NCBI GenBank assembly: GCA_050247255.1
Contig: JBFWUM010000003.1
Span: 1 to 64,000, forward strand
DNA length: 64,000 bases
Direction of reading: 5' to 3'
From: JBFWUM01 sp050247255
Lineage (GTDB): Bacteria; Acidobacteriota; Vicinamibacteria; Vicinamibacterales; UBA2999
Under the pieces are notes generated by a model. That model saw only the letters and a list, made by a program, of their open reading frames with translations, did no database searches and was not told the DNA's origin. Of the stretch, positions 45,307 to 53,683 are shown one piece after another. Position numbers and translations under genes: made by a program. Within the stretch, counting starts at the first letter, position 1, and each line of letters starts with the position of its first letter.

Positions 45307-46859
45307 ACCTCGAAGCGAACCGCGTCCCCGGGTGCGAGCTGTGCTGCCTGCGGAAGGTCGTCGGCAACGACGACGGCCAGCTGCGGGTAGCCGCCGATCG
45401 TCTGGCGATCCGCCATCAGCAGAATGGGCGCGCCATCGGGCGGCACCTGCAGGGCGCCGGTGAAGGTCGCGTCGGAGATCATCGCTCCCGGGGGTGCCGG
45501 GAGCGAAGCGCCTTCAAGCCGGTAGCCCATGCGGTTGGAACGCGACGAGAGGCGGAACGTCGATCGTCCCAGGATGCCGAGGGTGTCCGCGGGCAAGCTC
45601 GCCGCCTGCGGCCCGCGGCGGACGCGAAGCGTGACTGGCGAGTCCAGCCCGTAGGCGACATCCTCAACGTCAGGCGCTCCGCGCCCGGCGCTCGCCGGCG
45701 CATCACCGACGGTCAGAGTGTCGCCGGCGCGCAACGGGCGTCCGCCAAGGCCGGTTAGCGCATGCGTCGAGCGGCTGCCGAGCACCATCGGGACGTCGAT
45801 GCCGCCGGCCACCGCGATGTACGCGCGCGCGCCGCGAAGGCGCGGGCCGAACCGCAGGACGGCGCCGGCCGGGCACTCGAACTGCTGATTGATCGGCAGG
45901 CGACGGCCGTCGAGGGTCGGCGAGAGGTCCGCGCCGGTGATCGCCACGGACGTCCGGCGCTCGAACCGAAGCTCCGGACCCAGGATCGTTGCCTCGATGA
46001 CGGCGGCGCCGGCAGCGTTGCCCACGAGTCGATTGGCGCGAGCGTAGGCGCGCTGATCGAGCGCCCCTCCCACCGGGACGCCGAGCGCCTGATACCCCCA
46101 GCGCCCGTCGTCCTGGATGGTGGTGAACAGGCCAGGCGCGAGGACGGTGATGGCGGGTGGCGCCCCGTAAAGGGGTGCCCTGCTGTAGGGCGCCCCTTCA
46201 CGGGGTGCCTGTTCGTAGGGCGCCCCTTTACGGGGCGCCTCGTCCCGCACGAACCGCACGCGATCGCCCGGCATCAGCGTCGCCGGTTGATCGCGGCTGG
46301 CGTCGAACATGGGCAGCGGCGTGCGGCCGATGATCTGCCAGCCGCCGGGGGACTCCAACGGGTAAATCCCGGTCTGCCGCCCCGCGATCCCGACCGAGCC
46401 GGCCGGCACCCGCAGCCGCGGCGTCGCGTGGCGCGGAGCGGCGATCGCCGCGTCGACCGGCCCCATGTAGGGGAATCCAGGCAGGAAGCCGAGCATGAAC
46501 ACGCGATACTCGCCGGCGGCGTGCCTGTCGGCGACCGCCTGTGGCGACAACCCGGCACGCGTCGCGACGGCATCAAGGTCGACCCCGTCGTAGACGATCG
46601 GCACCTCGACGTCCCTGCCCTGCTCGGTGGCAACGGCACTGTCGGCCAGCGCTGCGATTCGCGGCGTCAACGCGCGGGCATCGGCGGCGGTGTCGAGGTG
46701 AATGGCCACGGAACGGCAGGCCGGCACGACATCCCGCACGCCGGGCAGTGCCGCGCCTCGCACCGCGGCGGCAATGGCGAGCGCCCGGGCGTTGACCGCG
46801 GCGTCGATGACGGGCTCGAGCTCGACGAGCAGTCCCGCGTCACCGGCCGCGCGAATCAC
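45297..46859 (-). CDS. pxpBC: fused 5-oxoprolinase subunits B and C (KipI-KipA)
   Basis: Single chain of 520 residues joining PxpB (about 1-210; FMLGFLPGFPYMGPVD, RVPAGSVGIAG, PLESPGGWQIIGRTP) and PxpC (about 245-520; GLFTTIQDDGRWGYQALGVP, AGGIDVPMVLGSRSTH, SNRMGYRLEG, ADRQTIGGYPQLAVV). With PxpA, absent here, these open 5-oxoproline to glutamate with ATP. The two halves are joined by a linker translated from three tandem hairpin repeats. It overlaps mpl by ATGA and murB by 10 bases, so it is co-expressed with cell-wall genes. Confidence 0.85.
   Translation of the reverse strand: MIRAAGDAGLLVELEPVIDAAVNARALAIAAAVRGAALPGVRDVVPACRSVAIHLDTAADARALTPRIAALADSAVATEQGRDVEVPIVYDGVDLDAVATRAGLSPQAVADRHAAGEYRVFMLGFLPGFPYMGPVDAAIAAPRHATPRLRVPAGSVGIAGRQTGIYPLESPGGWQIIGRTPLPMFDASRDQPATLMPGDRVRFVRDEAPRKGAPYEQAPREGAPYSRAPLYGAPPAITVLAPGLFTTIQDDGRWGYQALGVPVGGALDQRAYARANRLVGNAAGAAVIEATILGPELRFERRTSVAITGADLSPTLDGRRLPINQQFECPAGAVLRFGPRLRGARAYIAVAGGIDVPMVLGSRSTHALTGLGGRPLRAGDTLTVGDAPASAGRGAPDVEDVAYGLDSPVTLRVRRGPQAASLPADTLGILGRSTFRLSSRSNRMGYRLEGASLPAPPGAMISDATFTGALQVPPDGAPILLMADRQTIGGYPQLAVVVADDLPQAAQLAPGDAVRFEVCA
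46159..46239. repeat. three tandem hairpins forming the PxpB-PxpC linker
   Basis: Hairpins of GGCGCCCC/GGGGTGCC type at 46159-46179, 46188-46209 and 46218-46239, with loops GTAAA, TTCA and TTTA. In frame they encode APRKGAP-like repeats separated by Tyr, an unrelated low-complexity linker inside an otherwise normal fusion protein. Confidence 0.85.
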
Positions 46860-48259
46860 CGCCCCAGCGCCTGCAGCAGCTTCCGGTGGATGCCGCCGAA
46901 CCCGCCGTTCGACATCACCAGCACGATGTCCCCCCGCCGGTGCTCGCGGGCGATCGTCTCGATAATGTCGTCGACGGCCGGGATGTGGCGCGCCCGCTGG
47001 CCCTGGCGCCCGAGATCGGCCACCAGCTGCTCCGCCGACAGTCGCTCGTGCTCGGGCAGCGACGACCGAAACACCGCCGCAATCACCACCTCGTCCGCCG
47101 CCCCGAACGCGCGCGCGAAGTCATCCTGGAACACGCGGCGGCACGACGAAGCGGAACGCGGCTCGAAGACGGCCCAGATACGGCGATCCGGGTATCCGGT
47201 CCGCAGCGCCAACAACGTTTCGTGGACGGCGGTCGGATGGTGGGCGAAGTCGTCGAGCACGAGCACGCCGTCGGCAGTTCCGACGGTCTCGAGCCGGCGC
47301 TTGATGCCGCGGAACCGCCGCAGCCCGTCGGCCAGCTCCGCCGCCCCGAGCCCGACAAACGCCCCCACCGCGATCGCCGCCAGGGCGTTGCGCACGTTGT
47401 GCTGCCCGAAAAGCGGCGACTCGAACTCGCCGAACCGCTGCCCGCGGCGCCGCACCGCGAACCGTGTGGTGCCGTTGGCGAACTCGACGTCGGCCGCGCA
47501 CCAATCGGCGGCATCATCCAGGCCGAAGGTCTCGACCGGGCTGACGGCGCGCTCCTTGAGCGCCAGCGCGTGCGGGCTGTCGGCGCCGAGCAGCAGCAGG
47601 CCGTTCCGCGGCACCAGGTTGACGAGGCGGCGGAACGCCAGCAGCACCGCCTCGAGGTCCGGATAGATGTCGGCGTGGTCGAACTCGACGTTGTTGACGA
47701 CGGCGACGTCGGGCAGGTACTTGAGGAACTTGGCCGTCTTGTCGAAGAAGGCGCTGTCGTACTCGTCCCCTTCGATGACGAAGTCGCGGCCGGCGCCCAC
47801 CCGATAACTCGACCCCTCTTCGCCGAAATTCCTGGCAATGCCGCCGATCAGCACCGTCGGGTCGAGGTTCGCATCCGTCAGCAGCCACCCGGTCAGCGCC
47901 GTGGTCGTCGTCTTGCCGTGCGTGCCGGCGAGCACGATCGAGCGCGATCCCCACAGGAAGTGTTCGCGGACCGCCTCGGGCAGCGAGCAGTAGCGGATCT
48001 TCTGCTCGAGCACCGCCTCGAGCTCCGGGTTGCCGCGCGAGATGGCGTTGCCGACGATCACCAGGTCGAGATCGCTGGTGATGTGGTCGGCGGCATAGCC
48101 GGTGAGCGTGGGGATGCCTTCCGCAGCGAGGAAGTCGCTCATCGGCGGGTACACGTTCTGGTCCGATCCGCGCACGTCGTGGCCGCGCTGCTTCAACAGC
48201 GCCGCCAGCGTCGCCATCGCCGTGCCGCAAATCCCAATCAGGTGGATGCGGCTACTCAA
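46856..48259 (-). CDS. mpl: murein peptide ligase Mpl
   Basis: Reattaches recovered L-Ala-gamma-D-Glu-meso-DAP to UDP-MurNAc during peptidoglycan recycling. 467 residues of the Mur ligase fold. IHLIGICGTAMATLAALLK and the segment GSDQNVYPPMSDFL are diagnostic for Mpl over MurC. AGTHGKTTTTALTGWLL is the ATP loop, and GDEYDSAFFD and NVEFDHADIY complete the central domain. The start is TTG 48259, overlapping the ldcA stop; an upstream ATG (48295) would add a basic leader read from ldcA. It lies with nagZ and ldcA, other recycling enzymes. Confidence 0.92.
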   Translation of the reverse strand: MSSRIHLIGICGTAMATLAALLKQRGHDVRGSDQNVYPPMSDFLAAEGIPTLTGYAADHITSDLDLVIVGNAISRGNPELEAVLEQKIRYCSLPEAVREHFLWGSRSIVLAGTHGKTTTTALTGWLLTDANLDPTVLIGGIARNFGEEGSSYRVGAGRDFVIEGDEYDSAFFDKTAKFLKYLPDVAVVNNVEFDHADIYPDLEAVLLAFRRLVNLVPRNGLLLLGADSPHALALKERAVSPVETFGLDDAADWCAADVEFANGTTRFAVRRRGQRFGEFESPLFGQHNVRNALAAIAVGAFVGLGAAELADGLRRFRGIKRRLETVGTADGVLVLDDFAHHPTAVHETLLALRTGYPDRRIWAVFEPRSASSCRRVFQDDFARAFGAADEVVIAAVFRSSLPEHERLSAEQLVADLGRQGQRARHIPAVDDIIETIAREHRRGDIVLVMSNGGFGGIHRKLLQALGR

Positions 48260-49175
48260 CCGGCGACTCCTCCACGACGAGCGACGGTGTGCCAACCGCC
48301 CGCACCGACACGGGGACGCCGAGCGGCAGCGACCAGCACGGCCCGGTGGTGTGGCCGGACGGGAATCCTGTCACCACCGGGCCGTCGAAGTCCTCCAGCA
48401 ACTCGGGCAGGAGGTCCGACAGCGTCCACTCGGCTTCCGGCTCGTTGCAGCCGCGCATTTCGCCGAATACGAGCGCGGTCGCCTTGCGCAGGATGCCGGC
48501 GAGGCGCAACTGCATCAGCAGCCGATCGATCCGGTACGGCCGCTCGTTGACGTCCTCGAGGAAGAGCACGGCGCCCTCGGGTGGGTTGAAGGCGTACGGC
48601 GTGCCGAGTGAGGCGCACAACTGCGTGAGCGTCCCGCCGTAGAGCGGCCCGTACGCCTCCCCCTCGATGAGCGTCTTCACGCCGTCGGGTGCCAGCGTCA
48701 TCCCCTTGCCGGCGCCCGAGAGCAGCGCCAGGAACGAACGCTCGTCGTAGCCCTCGCGGCCCTTGGACAGGCGTCCATCGATCATCGGCCCGTGGATCGC
48801 GGTGATCCCGTGCACGCAGGTCAGCCAGGTCAGGAGCGACGTGTTGTCGCTGTAGCCGATGAAGACCTTCGGGTTCTGGCCCGGATCCCATCCGTCGAGC
48901 TGCGGCAGCAGCTGCACGCTGCCGTAGCCGCCCCGCACCGCCATGACGGCGGCCACGCCGGGGTCGGACCACGCGCGGACGAACGCCGCCGCGCGCAGCT
49001 CCGGCGGCCCTGACGTGAAGAGCGACCGGTCGAACACCGAGTCGTGGTACACGGGCCGGAACCCGAGGCGCGTCAGCTCCTCGGCGCCGCGCTGGAATTC
49101 CTCGCGGGAGAACGGGCTGGCGGGCGAGACAAGGGCCACGGCATCGCCGGGCTTCAGAGCGTGCGGTTTTCGCAT
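48252..49175 (-). CDS. ldcA: muramoyltetrapeptide (LD-) carboxypeptidase
   Basis: S66 family serine peptidase that removes the terminal D-Ala from muropeptides in the cytoplasm. 307 residues from ATG 49175 (MRKPHALKPGDAVALVSPAS). The nucleophile Ser lies in FIGYSDNTSLL. The catalytic Glu and His are expected in LFLEDVNERPYRIDR and GFPSGHTTGP, both present. The ATG shares a base with the nagZ stop (TGATG), and it runs into mpl. Confidence 0.93.
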   Translation of the reverse strand: MRKPHALKPGDAVALVSPASPFSREEFQRGAEELTRLGFRPVYHDSVFDRSLFTSGPPELRAAAFVRAWSDPGVAAVMAVRGGYGSVQLLPQLDGWDPGQNPKVFIGYSDNTSLLTWLTCVHGITAIHGPMIDGRLSKGREGYDERSFLALLSGAGKGMTLAPDGVKTLIEGEAYGPLYGGTLTQLCASLGTPYAFNPPEGAVLFLEDVNERPYRIDRLLMQLRLAGILRKATALVFGEMRGCNEPEAEWTLSDLLPELLEDFDGPVVTGFPSGHTTGPCWSLPLGVPVSVRAVGTPSLVVEESPVE

Positions 49176-50257
49176 CAGAGGTAACGGGCCATTTCGTCGG
49201 CCACGCGCCGATGGGCGTCGCAACCGACCACGCGCGTGAGCGTCGAGGCAGGGCCGGGGGCCACGCCCGCGGCAAGGAAGCGCTCTTTCGCGCGGCGCTG
49301 GCGGGCCAGCGCGTCCTCGACGCGCCTTGCCGGCAGCCGGCCGTCCTCAACGGCGTGAACGAGCGCTTCGAGCGCGGCGGCGTGGACCTCGAGGTTCCCG
49401 CTGCAGATCAGGATGCCGTCGCAGCCGGCGGCAATCGCCTGCACCGCGGCATCCGGCACGGTGTAGGTGTTGGCAATCGCCTTCATCTCGAGGTCGTCGC
49501 TGAGGATGACCCCCTCGTATCCGAGTTCGTCGCGCAGCAGATCGCGCACGACGCGCGGCGACAGCGTGGCGGGCCGCTCCTCGTCGATGGAGGGCACCAG
49601 AATGTGGGCCGTCATCATGAACGCCACGTTCTGGCGGATGGCCTCACGGAACGGGACACACTCGACCCGCCGGATACGGTCGGGCGGGTGCTCGACGATC
49701 GGCAGGTCGAGGTGCGAATCGACCGCCGTGTCACCGTGCCCCGGGAAGTGCTTGCCGCAGGCCGCCACGCCGCTGTCCTCGAGCCCGCGGATGATCGGCG
49801 CCGCCAGCCGGGCCACCATCTCGGCGTCCTCCGCGAGCGCGCGGTCGCCGATGATCGGGTTCTTCGGGTTGGTGTGGATGTCGAGCACCGGCGCGTAATC
49901 GAGCGTGATGCCGACGGCCCTGAGCTCCGCCGCCAGCGCCCGCGCGAACCGTCCCGCCAGTCCTGCATCGTCGCTGCGGCCGAACACCGCCATCGGCGGC
50001 CACTCGGTGAACGGCGCCTTGAGCCGCGCCACCCGCCCGCCTTCCTGGTCGACCGCCACCCACAGCGGCGTCTCCGACGCCAGGGACTGGATGTCGCGCG
50101 ACAGCTCGGCGACCTGCTCGGGCGCCTCGATATTGCGTGAGAAGAGCGTGACGCCCCCGAGCTGGAACTCGCGGGCGATCGATCGCACCTCGACGGGGAT
50201 GGCCGTGCCCGGAAGACTGCCGATCAGCAGTTGACCGATGTCATGGCGGAGGGCCAT
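49175..50257 (-). CDS. nagZ: beta-N-acetylhexosaminidase NagZ
   Basis: Glycoside hydrolase family 3 enzyme cleaving GlcNAc from anhydro-muropeptides. 360 residues with VAVDQEGGRVARL, the catalytic-loop motif KHFPGHGDT (169-177) and the nucleophile Asp in LSDDLEM (252-258). Cytosolic; no signal peptide. It opens the run nagZ-ldcA-mpl-pxpBC-murB-murA. A 7-bp array lies 38 bases upstream of the start. Confidence 0.94.
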   Translation of the reverse strand: MALRHDIGQLLIGSLPGTAIPVEVRSIAREFQLGGVTLFSRNIEAPEQVAELSRDIQSLASETPLWVAVDQEGGRVARLKAPFTEWPPMAVFGRSDDAGLAGRFARALAAELRAVGITLDYAPVLDIHTNPKNPIIGDRALAEDAEMVARLAAPIIRGLEDSGVAACGKHFPGHGDTAVDSHLDLPIVEHPPDRIRRVECVPFREAIRQNVAFMMTAHILVPSIDEERPATLSPRVVRDLLRDELGYEGVILSDDLEMKAIANTYTVPDAAVQAIAAGCDGILICSGNLEVHAAALEALVHAVEDGRLPARRVEDALARQRRAKERFLAAGVAPGPASTLTRVVGCDAHRRVADEMARYL

Positions 50258-50294
50258 CAGCCTGATTATATGGCCCTCGATCGTTCATGCTTCC

Positions 50295-50329
50295 CTGTTC
50301 CCGGTTCCGCGTTCGTGTTCGTTGTTCGC
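50295..50329. repeat. 7-bp array, left arm, unit GTTCSNG
   Basis: Five units in register: CTGTTCC, CGGTTCC, GCGTTCG, TGTTCGT, TGTTCGC. The complementary arm is found only 589 bases away, at 50918-50966, with three gene remnants between. Confidence 0.8.
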
Positions 50330-50332
50330 GGC

Positions 50333-50487
50333 TCAGGTCGTGCGGCGTACCGGTGCCCGTTGCCGGCGAGCCAGATGCGCCGTGCCCCACACCCACAGCG
50401 CCTCGAATACCGGCGCAAGCGCGCGGCCGTATCGGGTCAGTCGGTCCATCGGCCCTCGATGACTTGAATGGCGGTGTAAAGCGGGCA
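50333..50487 (-). pseudogene. remnant of an HxlR-family regulator with internal deletion
   Basis: Minus-strand frame 50487-50440 reads CPLYTAIQVIEGRWT and then a stop; this is the start of an HxlR winged-helix regulator. A second frame from 50451 reads MDRLTRYGRALAPVFEALWV and WGTAHLARRQ to the stop at 50333, which is the C-terminal dimer helix of the same family. The middle (about 50 residues, including the recognition helix) is missing and the two ends are out of frame. No start codon is visible. It would have been divergent from the VOC gene, a common pairing. Confidence 0.65.
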
Positions 50488-50491
50488 CTGA

Positions 50492-50793
50492 CCCGGCCGC
50501 CGCATCTCGCCCGGACGGCACTATTTCGGGTGCGGCGCCGTCATCCTGGCGTGCTTCGACCCGCAAGGCGATGGCGACGGCCGGAAGACCTACCGAATCC
50601 CGACCACCTGTATTTCGCCGTGAACGGGCTCGACGCGTGTCTCGAGCGGGTCCAGGCCACGCCCGAGGGGTTCATCGACCGTCCCATCGCCACGCAGCCG
50701 TGGGGTGAACGAACCTTCTATTGCCGCGACCCCTTTGGCAACAGGCTCTGTTTCGTGGAAGAGGGCACGCTGTTCACGGCGGGCTTGTTATGA
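50492..50793 (+). pseudogene. remnant of a VOC/glyoxalase-fold gene, frameshifted
   Basis: Only the C-terminal part survives, in two frames. The first, from 50510, reads SPGRHYFGCGAVILACFDPQ. After a shift near 50560-50590 a second frame reads NPDHLYFAVNGLDACLERV, then FYCRDPFGNRLCFVEEGTLF, to the stop at 50793. DPFGNRLCFVEE is the typical end of the VOC fold with its metal-binding Glu. The N-terminal half is lost. Its stop overlaps the ATG of the next remnant. Confidence 0.65.
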
Positions 50794-50875
50794 CGGTTCG
50801 CCCCAGCCGGCCCCTCGTCGAACGCCTGCGGCGGCTCTGTCTGGCGCTGCCTGAAACGAGCGAGTTGAGCGAGCC
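50790..50875 (+). pseudogene. remnant of a MmcQ/YjbR-family gene
   Basis: ATG 50790 starts MTVRPSRPLVERLRRLCLAL and PETSE, matching the first 25 residues of MmcQ/YjbR proteins. After that the frame departs into unrelated sequence and ends in a 7-bp array, so about 90 residues are deleted. The ATGA overlap shows it was once coupled to the VOC gene. Confidence 0.6.
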
Positions 50876-50917
50876 TACAGGACCGTCGCAACCCAGCGCA
50901 TGCTGCGAGCGTGGGAT

Positions 50918-50966
50918 CGAACCTGAACACGAACCAGGAAGCGGGAACCTGGAAGAGTGAACTGCC
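50918..50966. repeat. 7-bp array, right arm, unit AACNNGG
   Basis: Seven units in register: CGAACCT, GAACACG, AACCAGG, AAGCGGG, AACCTGG, AAGAGTG, AACTGCC. It is complementary in type to 50295-50329 and nearly identical in its first units to the right arm before pyrH. It is followed without a gap by TATAAT. Confidence 0.85.
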
Positions 50967-50972
50967 TATAAT
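50967..50972 (+). promoter_or_regulatory. TATAAT -10 element before the GHMP kinase gene
   Basis: Perfect TATAAT 6 bases before GTG 50979, immediately after the last 7-bp unit. Transcription would start at the GTG or next to it (leaderless). No -35 consensus is seen. Confidence 0.6.
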
Positions 50973-50978
50973 TCTGTC

Positions 50979-51968
50979 GTGCGTATCTCGACCAGCGCGC
51001 CGACGCGCATCGATCTCGCGGGCGGCACCATCGACATCTGGCCGCTCTACCTCTTTCACCCCGGCGCGCAGACGATCAACGCCGCCATCAGCCTTCGCGC
51101 CCGGGCGCAGATCGAGCCGCGCGACGACGACCGCATCGTCATCGAGTCGAAGGACACCGGCGCCACCGTCGAGGCCGCCCACTGGAGCGAGCTGCTCGAC
51201 CGCCGGGAGTTGCGCCTGTTGTCGCTGCTCTGCCACTTCTTCGAGGCGAGGGGCATCACCCTCACGACCGATTGCGAGTCGCCGGCCGGCGCCGGCATTG
51301 CCGGCTCCTCGGCGTTGAATGTGGCCGTCTGCGCGGCGCTGGCGCAGTGGAAGCGCACGCACTACGAGCCCGAAGCGCTGCTGCAGGTGGCCATGAACGT
51401 CGAGGCGCAGACCATCAAGGTGCCGACCGGCCTGCAGGACTATCGGCCCGCGCTGTACGGCGGCATCGCCGCGCTCGAGCTCGAGGTCGACGGTGTCCGC
51501 CGGGTGGCACTCGACGTCGATGCCGGCGAGCTGGAGGGTCGCATCGTCCTCTGCTACACCGGCGAGCCGCGCAACTCCGGCACCAACAACTGGGAGATCA
51601 CCAAGCGCCACATCGACGGCGATCCGCACATCTTCGACTGCTTCGAGCGTATTCGCGACACCGCCGCCGCCATGCGGACGGCGCTCGGCGCCGGCGACTG
51701 GGACGGCGTCGGCCGGGCGATCGCCGAGGAGTGGGACAACCGCAAGCGGCTGGCGCCCGGAGTCACCACGCCGGCGATCGATGCGCTGATCGCGCGCGCC
51801 ATGCAGGCCGGGGCGACTGCGGCCAAGGTGTGCGGCGCCGGCGGCGGCGGCTGCCTGTTCTGCTACGGCCCGCCCGAGCATCGCGATGCCATCCGCGCGG
51901 CGCTGACCGAGGGCGGCGCCCGGCTGCTGGAGTACCGCATCGAGCGCGACGGCCTCTCACGTGGATAA
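50979..51968 (+). CDS. GHMP-family sugar kinase
   Basis: 329-residue kinase of the GHMP superfamily. ISTSAPTRIDLAGGTIDIWP at the N-terminus, the phosphate loop SPAGAGIAGSSALNVAV (about 100-116) and a C-terminal VCGAGGGGCLFCY motif are all present. The N-terminus resembles sugar kinases acting on heptose 7-phosphate or galactose-type sugars, but the substrate cannot be fixed by eye. It begins at GTG 50979, directly downstream of TATAAT, and its end overlaps PolX by 8 bases. The Kdo and heptose context of LPS makes a lipopolysaccharide sugar plausible. Confidence 0.82.
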   Translation: MRISTSAPTRIDLAGGTIDIWPLYLFHPGAQTINAAISLRARAQIEPRDDDRIVIESKDTGATVEAAHWSELLDRRELRLLSLLCHFFEARGITLTTDCESPAGAGIAGSSALNVAVCAALAQWKRTHYEPEALLQVAMNVEAQTIKVPTGLQDYRPALYGGIAALELEVDGVRRVALDVDAGELEGRIVLCYTGEPRNSGTNNWEITKRHIDGDPHIFDCFERIRDTAAAMRTALGAGDWDGVGRAIAEEWDNRKRLAPGVTTPAIDALIARAMQAGATAAKVCGAGGGGCLFCYGPPEHRDAIRAALTEGGARLLEYRIERDGLSRG

Positions 51969-53682
51969 TCGCGGCATTGCCCACGTCTTCGGTGAGATCG
52001 CCGATCTCCTCGAAATCAAGGGCGAGAACCTCTTCAAGATCCGGGCATACCGTTCGGCCAGCGAGACGATCGCCGCCTGGCCAGACCCGCTCGACAGGTG
52101 CGACGACAGCCAGCTGCGCGACGTGCCGGGCATCGGCAAGGACCTCGCGGCGAAGATCCGCGAGCTGGTCACGACCGGGGCCTGCACCTATCACCAGGAA
52201 CTGCTCCAGGAGTTCCCGCCGACCATCCTCGACCTGCTGCGGCTGCAAGGGGTCGGCCCGAAAACGGTGGCGCTGCTCTACTCCGCCCTCAACGTGCGCA
52301 GCCTCGGCGACCTCGCGGCGGCGGCGCGCGACGGGCGGCTGCGATCGCTCAAGGGGATGGGGGCGAAGAAGGAGGCGCTCATCCTCAAGGCGATCGAGGA
52401 ACGGCAGCGCGATGCCGGGCGCCATCTGCTCAGCGACGCCGCAGCGGTCTCGGCCGAACTCATCGCCTACCTGCGCGAATGCGCGGCAGACGTCGAGTTC
52501 ATTCCGGTCGGCAGCCTCCGGCGCGGCTGCGAGACCTGCGGCGACATCGACATCCTGGCGGTCGGCGGCGGCGCGGAGCTGATGCAGCACTTCGTCGCCC
52601 ACCCCAAGGTGGAGCGAATCCTGGGCCAGGGAGACACCAAATCGAGCGTGCGGCTTTCCGCCGGCTACCAGGCGGACCTGCGGCTGGTGCCCCCACAGAG
52701 CCGGGGCGCCGCCATGCAGTACTTCACCGGCTCCAAGGCTCACAACGTGGCGCTGCGCGACCGCGCCCTCCAGCACGGGCTCAAGCTGAACGAGTACGGG
52801 CTGTTCCGCGTCGAGGACGATGTGGCCGTGGCCGGCGAGACCGAGGAAGCCATTTACGAGGCGCTGGGGCTCGCCTGGGTGCCGCCGGAGCTGCGCGAAC
52901 ACCGGGGAGAGCTCGACGCGGCGCAGGGGCGTTCGCTGCCACGCCTCGTCGCGCAGCCAGACATCCGTGGCGACCTGCACATGCACACCACCGCCACCGA
53001 CGGCCGCGACTCGATCGAGGCGATGGCCGCCGGCGCCCGGCAGGCGGGGTTGAGCTACATTGCCGTCACCGACCACTCGAAGGCGATGGCGATGTCGAAC
53101 GGCCTCGACGAGGGGGCCGCGCTTGCCCACGCGGCCCGGGTCCGGGCGATGAACGGCCGCGTCGAGGGGCTGACGCTGCTGGCCGGCATCGAGTGCGACA
53201 TCCTCGAAGACGGGTCGCTGGATCTCTCGGACGACTGCCTCGCCCAGCTCGATCTCGTCGTCGCGTCGGTCCACTCGCGCTTCAACCAGGACGAGGCGCA
53301 GATGACCGATCGACTGCTCAAGGCGATCGAGAACCCGTGGGTCGACGTGCTCGGCCACCCGACCGGCCGGCTGCTGCTGCGCCGCGATGCCTATCGCTTC
53401 GATGCGGAGCAGGTCGCGGCCGCTGCGGCCCGCACCGGCGTGGCGCTCGAGATCAACTGCAACCCGGCTCGGCTGGACCTCAACGATGCGCACGCGCGCG
53501 CCGCCGCCGGGCGCGGCGCCGCGATTGTGGTGTCGACCGACGCGCATTCGGTGATGGAACTCGGCAACCTGCGGTGGGGCGTGCTGATGGCCCGCCGCGC
53601 CTGGCTGCAGCCGTCGGCCGTGATCAACACCCGCTCGCTCGACGAGCTTCGGCCGCTGCTGCGGCGCAACCGGAGAGGATGA
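51961..53682 (+). CDS. polX: DNA polymerase X (polymerase beta-like, with PHP domain)
   Basis: Repair polymerase of the X family. 573 residues: 8-kDa/HhH part (about 1-150) with LRDVPGIGKDLAAKIREL and LQGVGPKTVALLY, palm and thumb (about 160-320) with the nucleotide motif PVGSLRRG, catalytic Asp195/Asp197 in GDIDIL and Asp239 in YQADLRL, and a C-terminal PHP domain (about 335-573) with GDLHMHT (His340, His342), VTDHS, GIECDI, ASVHS, LGHPTGR and STDAHS. Bacterial PolX of this design fills short gaps and has 3'-5' exonuclease activity in the PHP domain. Start GTG 51961 overlaps the kinase gene. A degenerate relative lies at 38987. Confidence 0.95.
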   Translation: MDNRGIAHVFGEIADLLEIKGENLFKIRAYRSASETIAAWPDPLDRCDDSQLRDVPGIGKDLAAKIRELVTTGACTYHQELLQEFPPTILDLLRLQGVGPKTVALLYSALNVRSLGDLAAAARDGRLRSLKGMGAKKEALILKAIEERQRDAGRHLLSDAAAVSAELIAYLRECAADVEFIPVGSLRRGCETCGDIDILAVGGGAELMQHFVAHPKVERILGQGDTKSSVRLSAGYQADLRLVPPQSRGAAMQYFTGSKAHNVALRDRALQHGLKLNEYGLFRVEDDVAVAGETEEAIYEALGLAWVPPELREHRGELDAAQGRSLPRLVAQPDIRGDLHMHTTATDGRDSIEAMAAGARQAGLSYIAVTDHSKAMAMSNGLDEGAALAHAARVRAMNGRVEGLTLLAGIECDILEDGSLDLSDDCLAQLDLVVASVHSRFNQDEAQMTDRLLKAIENPWVDVLGHPTGRLLLRRDAYRFDAEQVAAAAARTGVALEINCNPARLDLNDAHARAAAGRGAAIVVSTDAHSVMELGNLRWGVLMARRAWLQPSAVINTRSLDELRPLLRRNRRG

Positions 53683-53683
53683 C

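Noticed and set aside
46856..48259. MurC
   Set aside because: GICGTAMATLA and SDQNVYPPMS are Mpl signatures, and the gene lies with nagZ and ldcA.
50287..50793. An intact 168-residue protein ending in a VOC domain
   Set aside because: The N-terminal two thirds is unrelated low-complexity sequence; the real VOC continuation lies in another frame, showing a frameshifted fragment.
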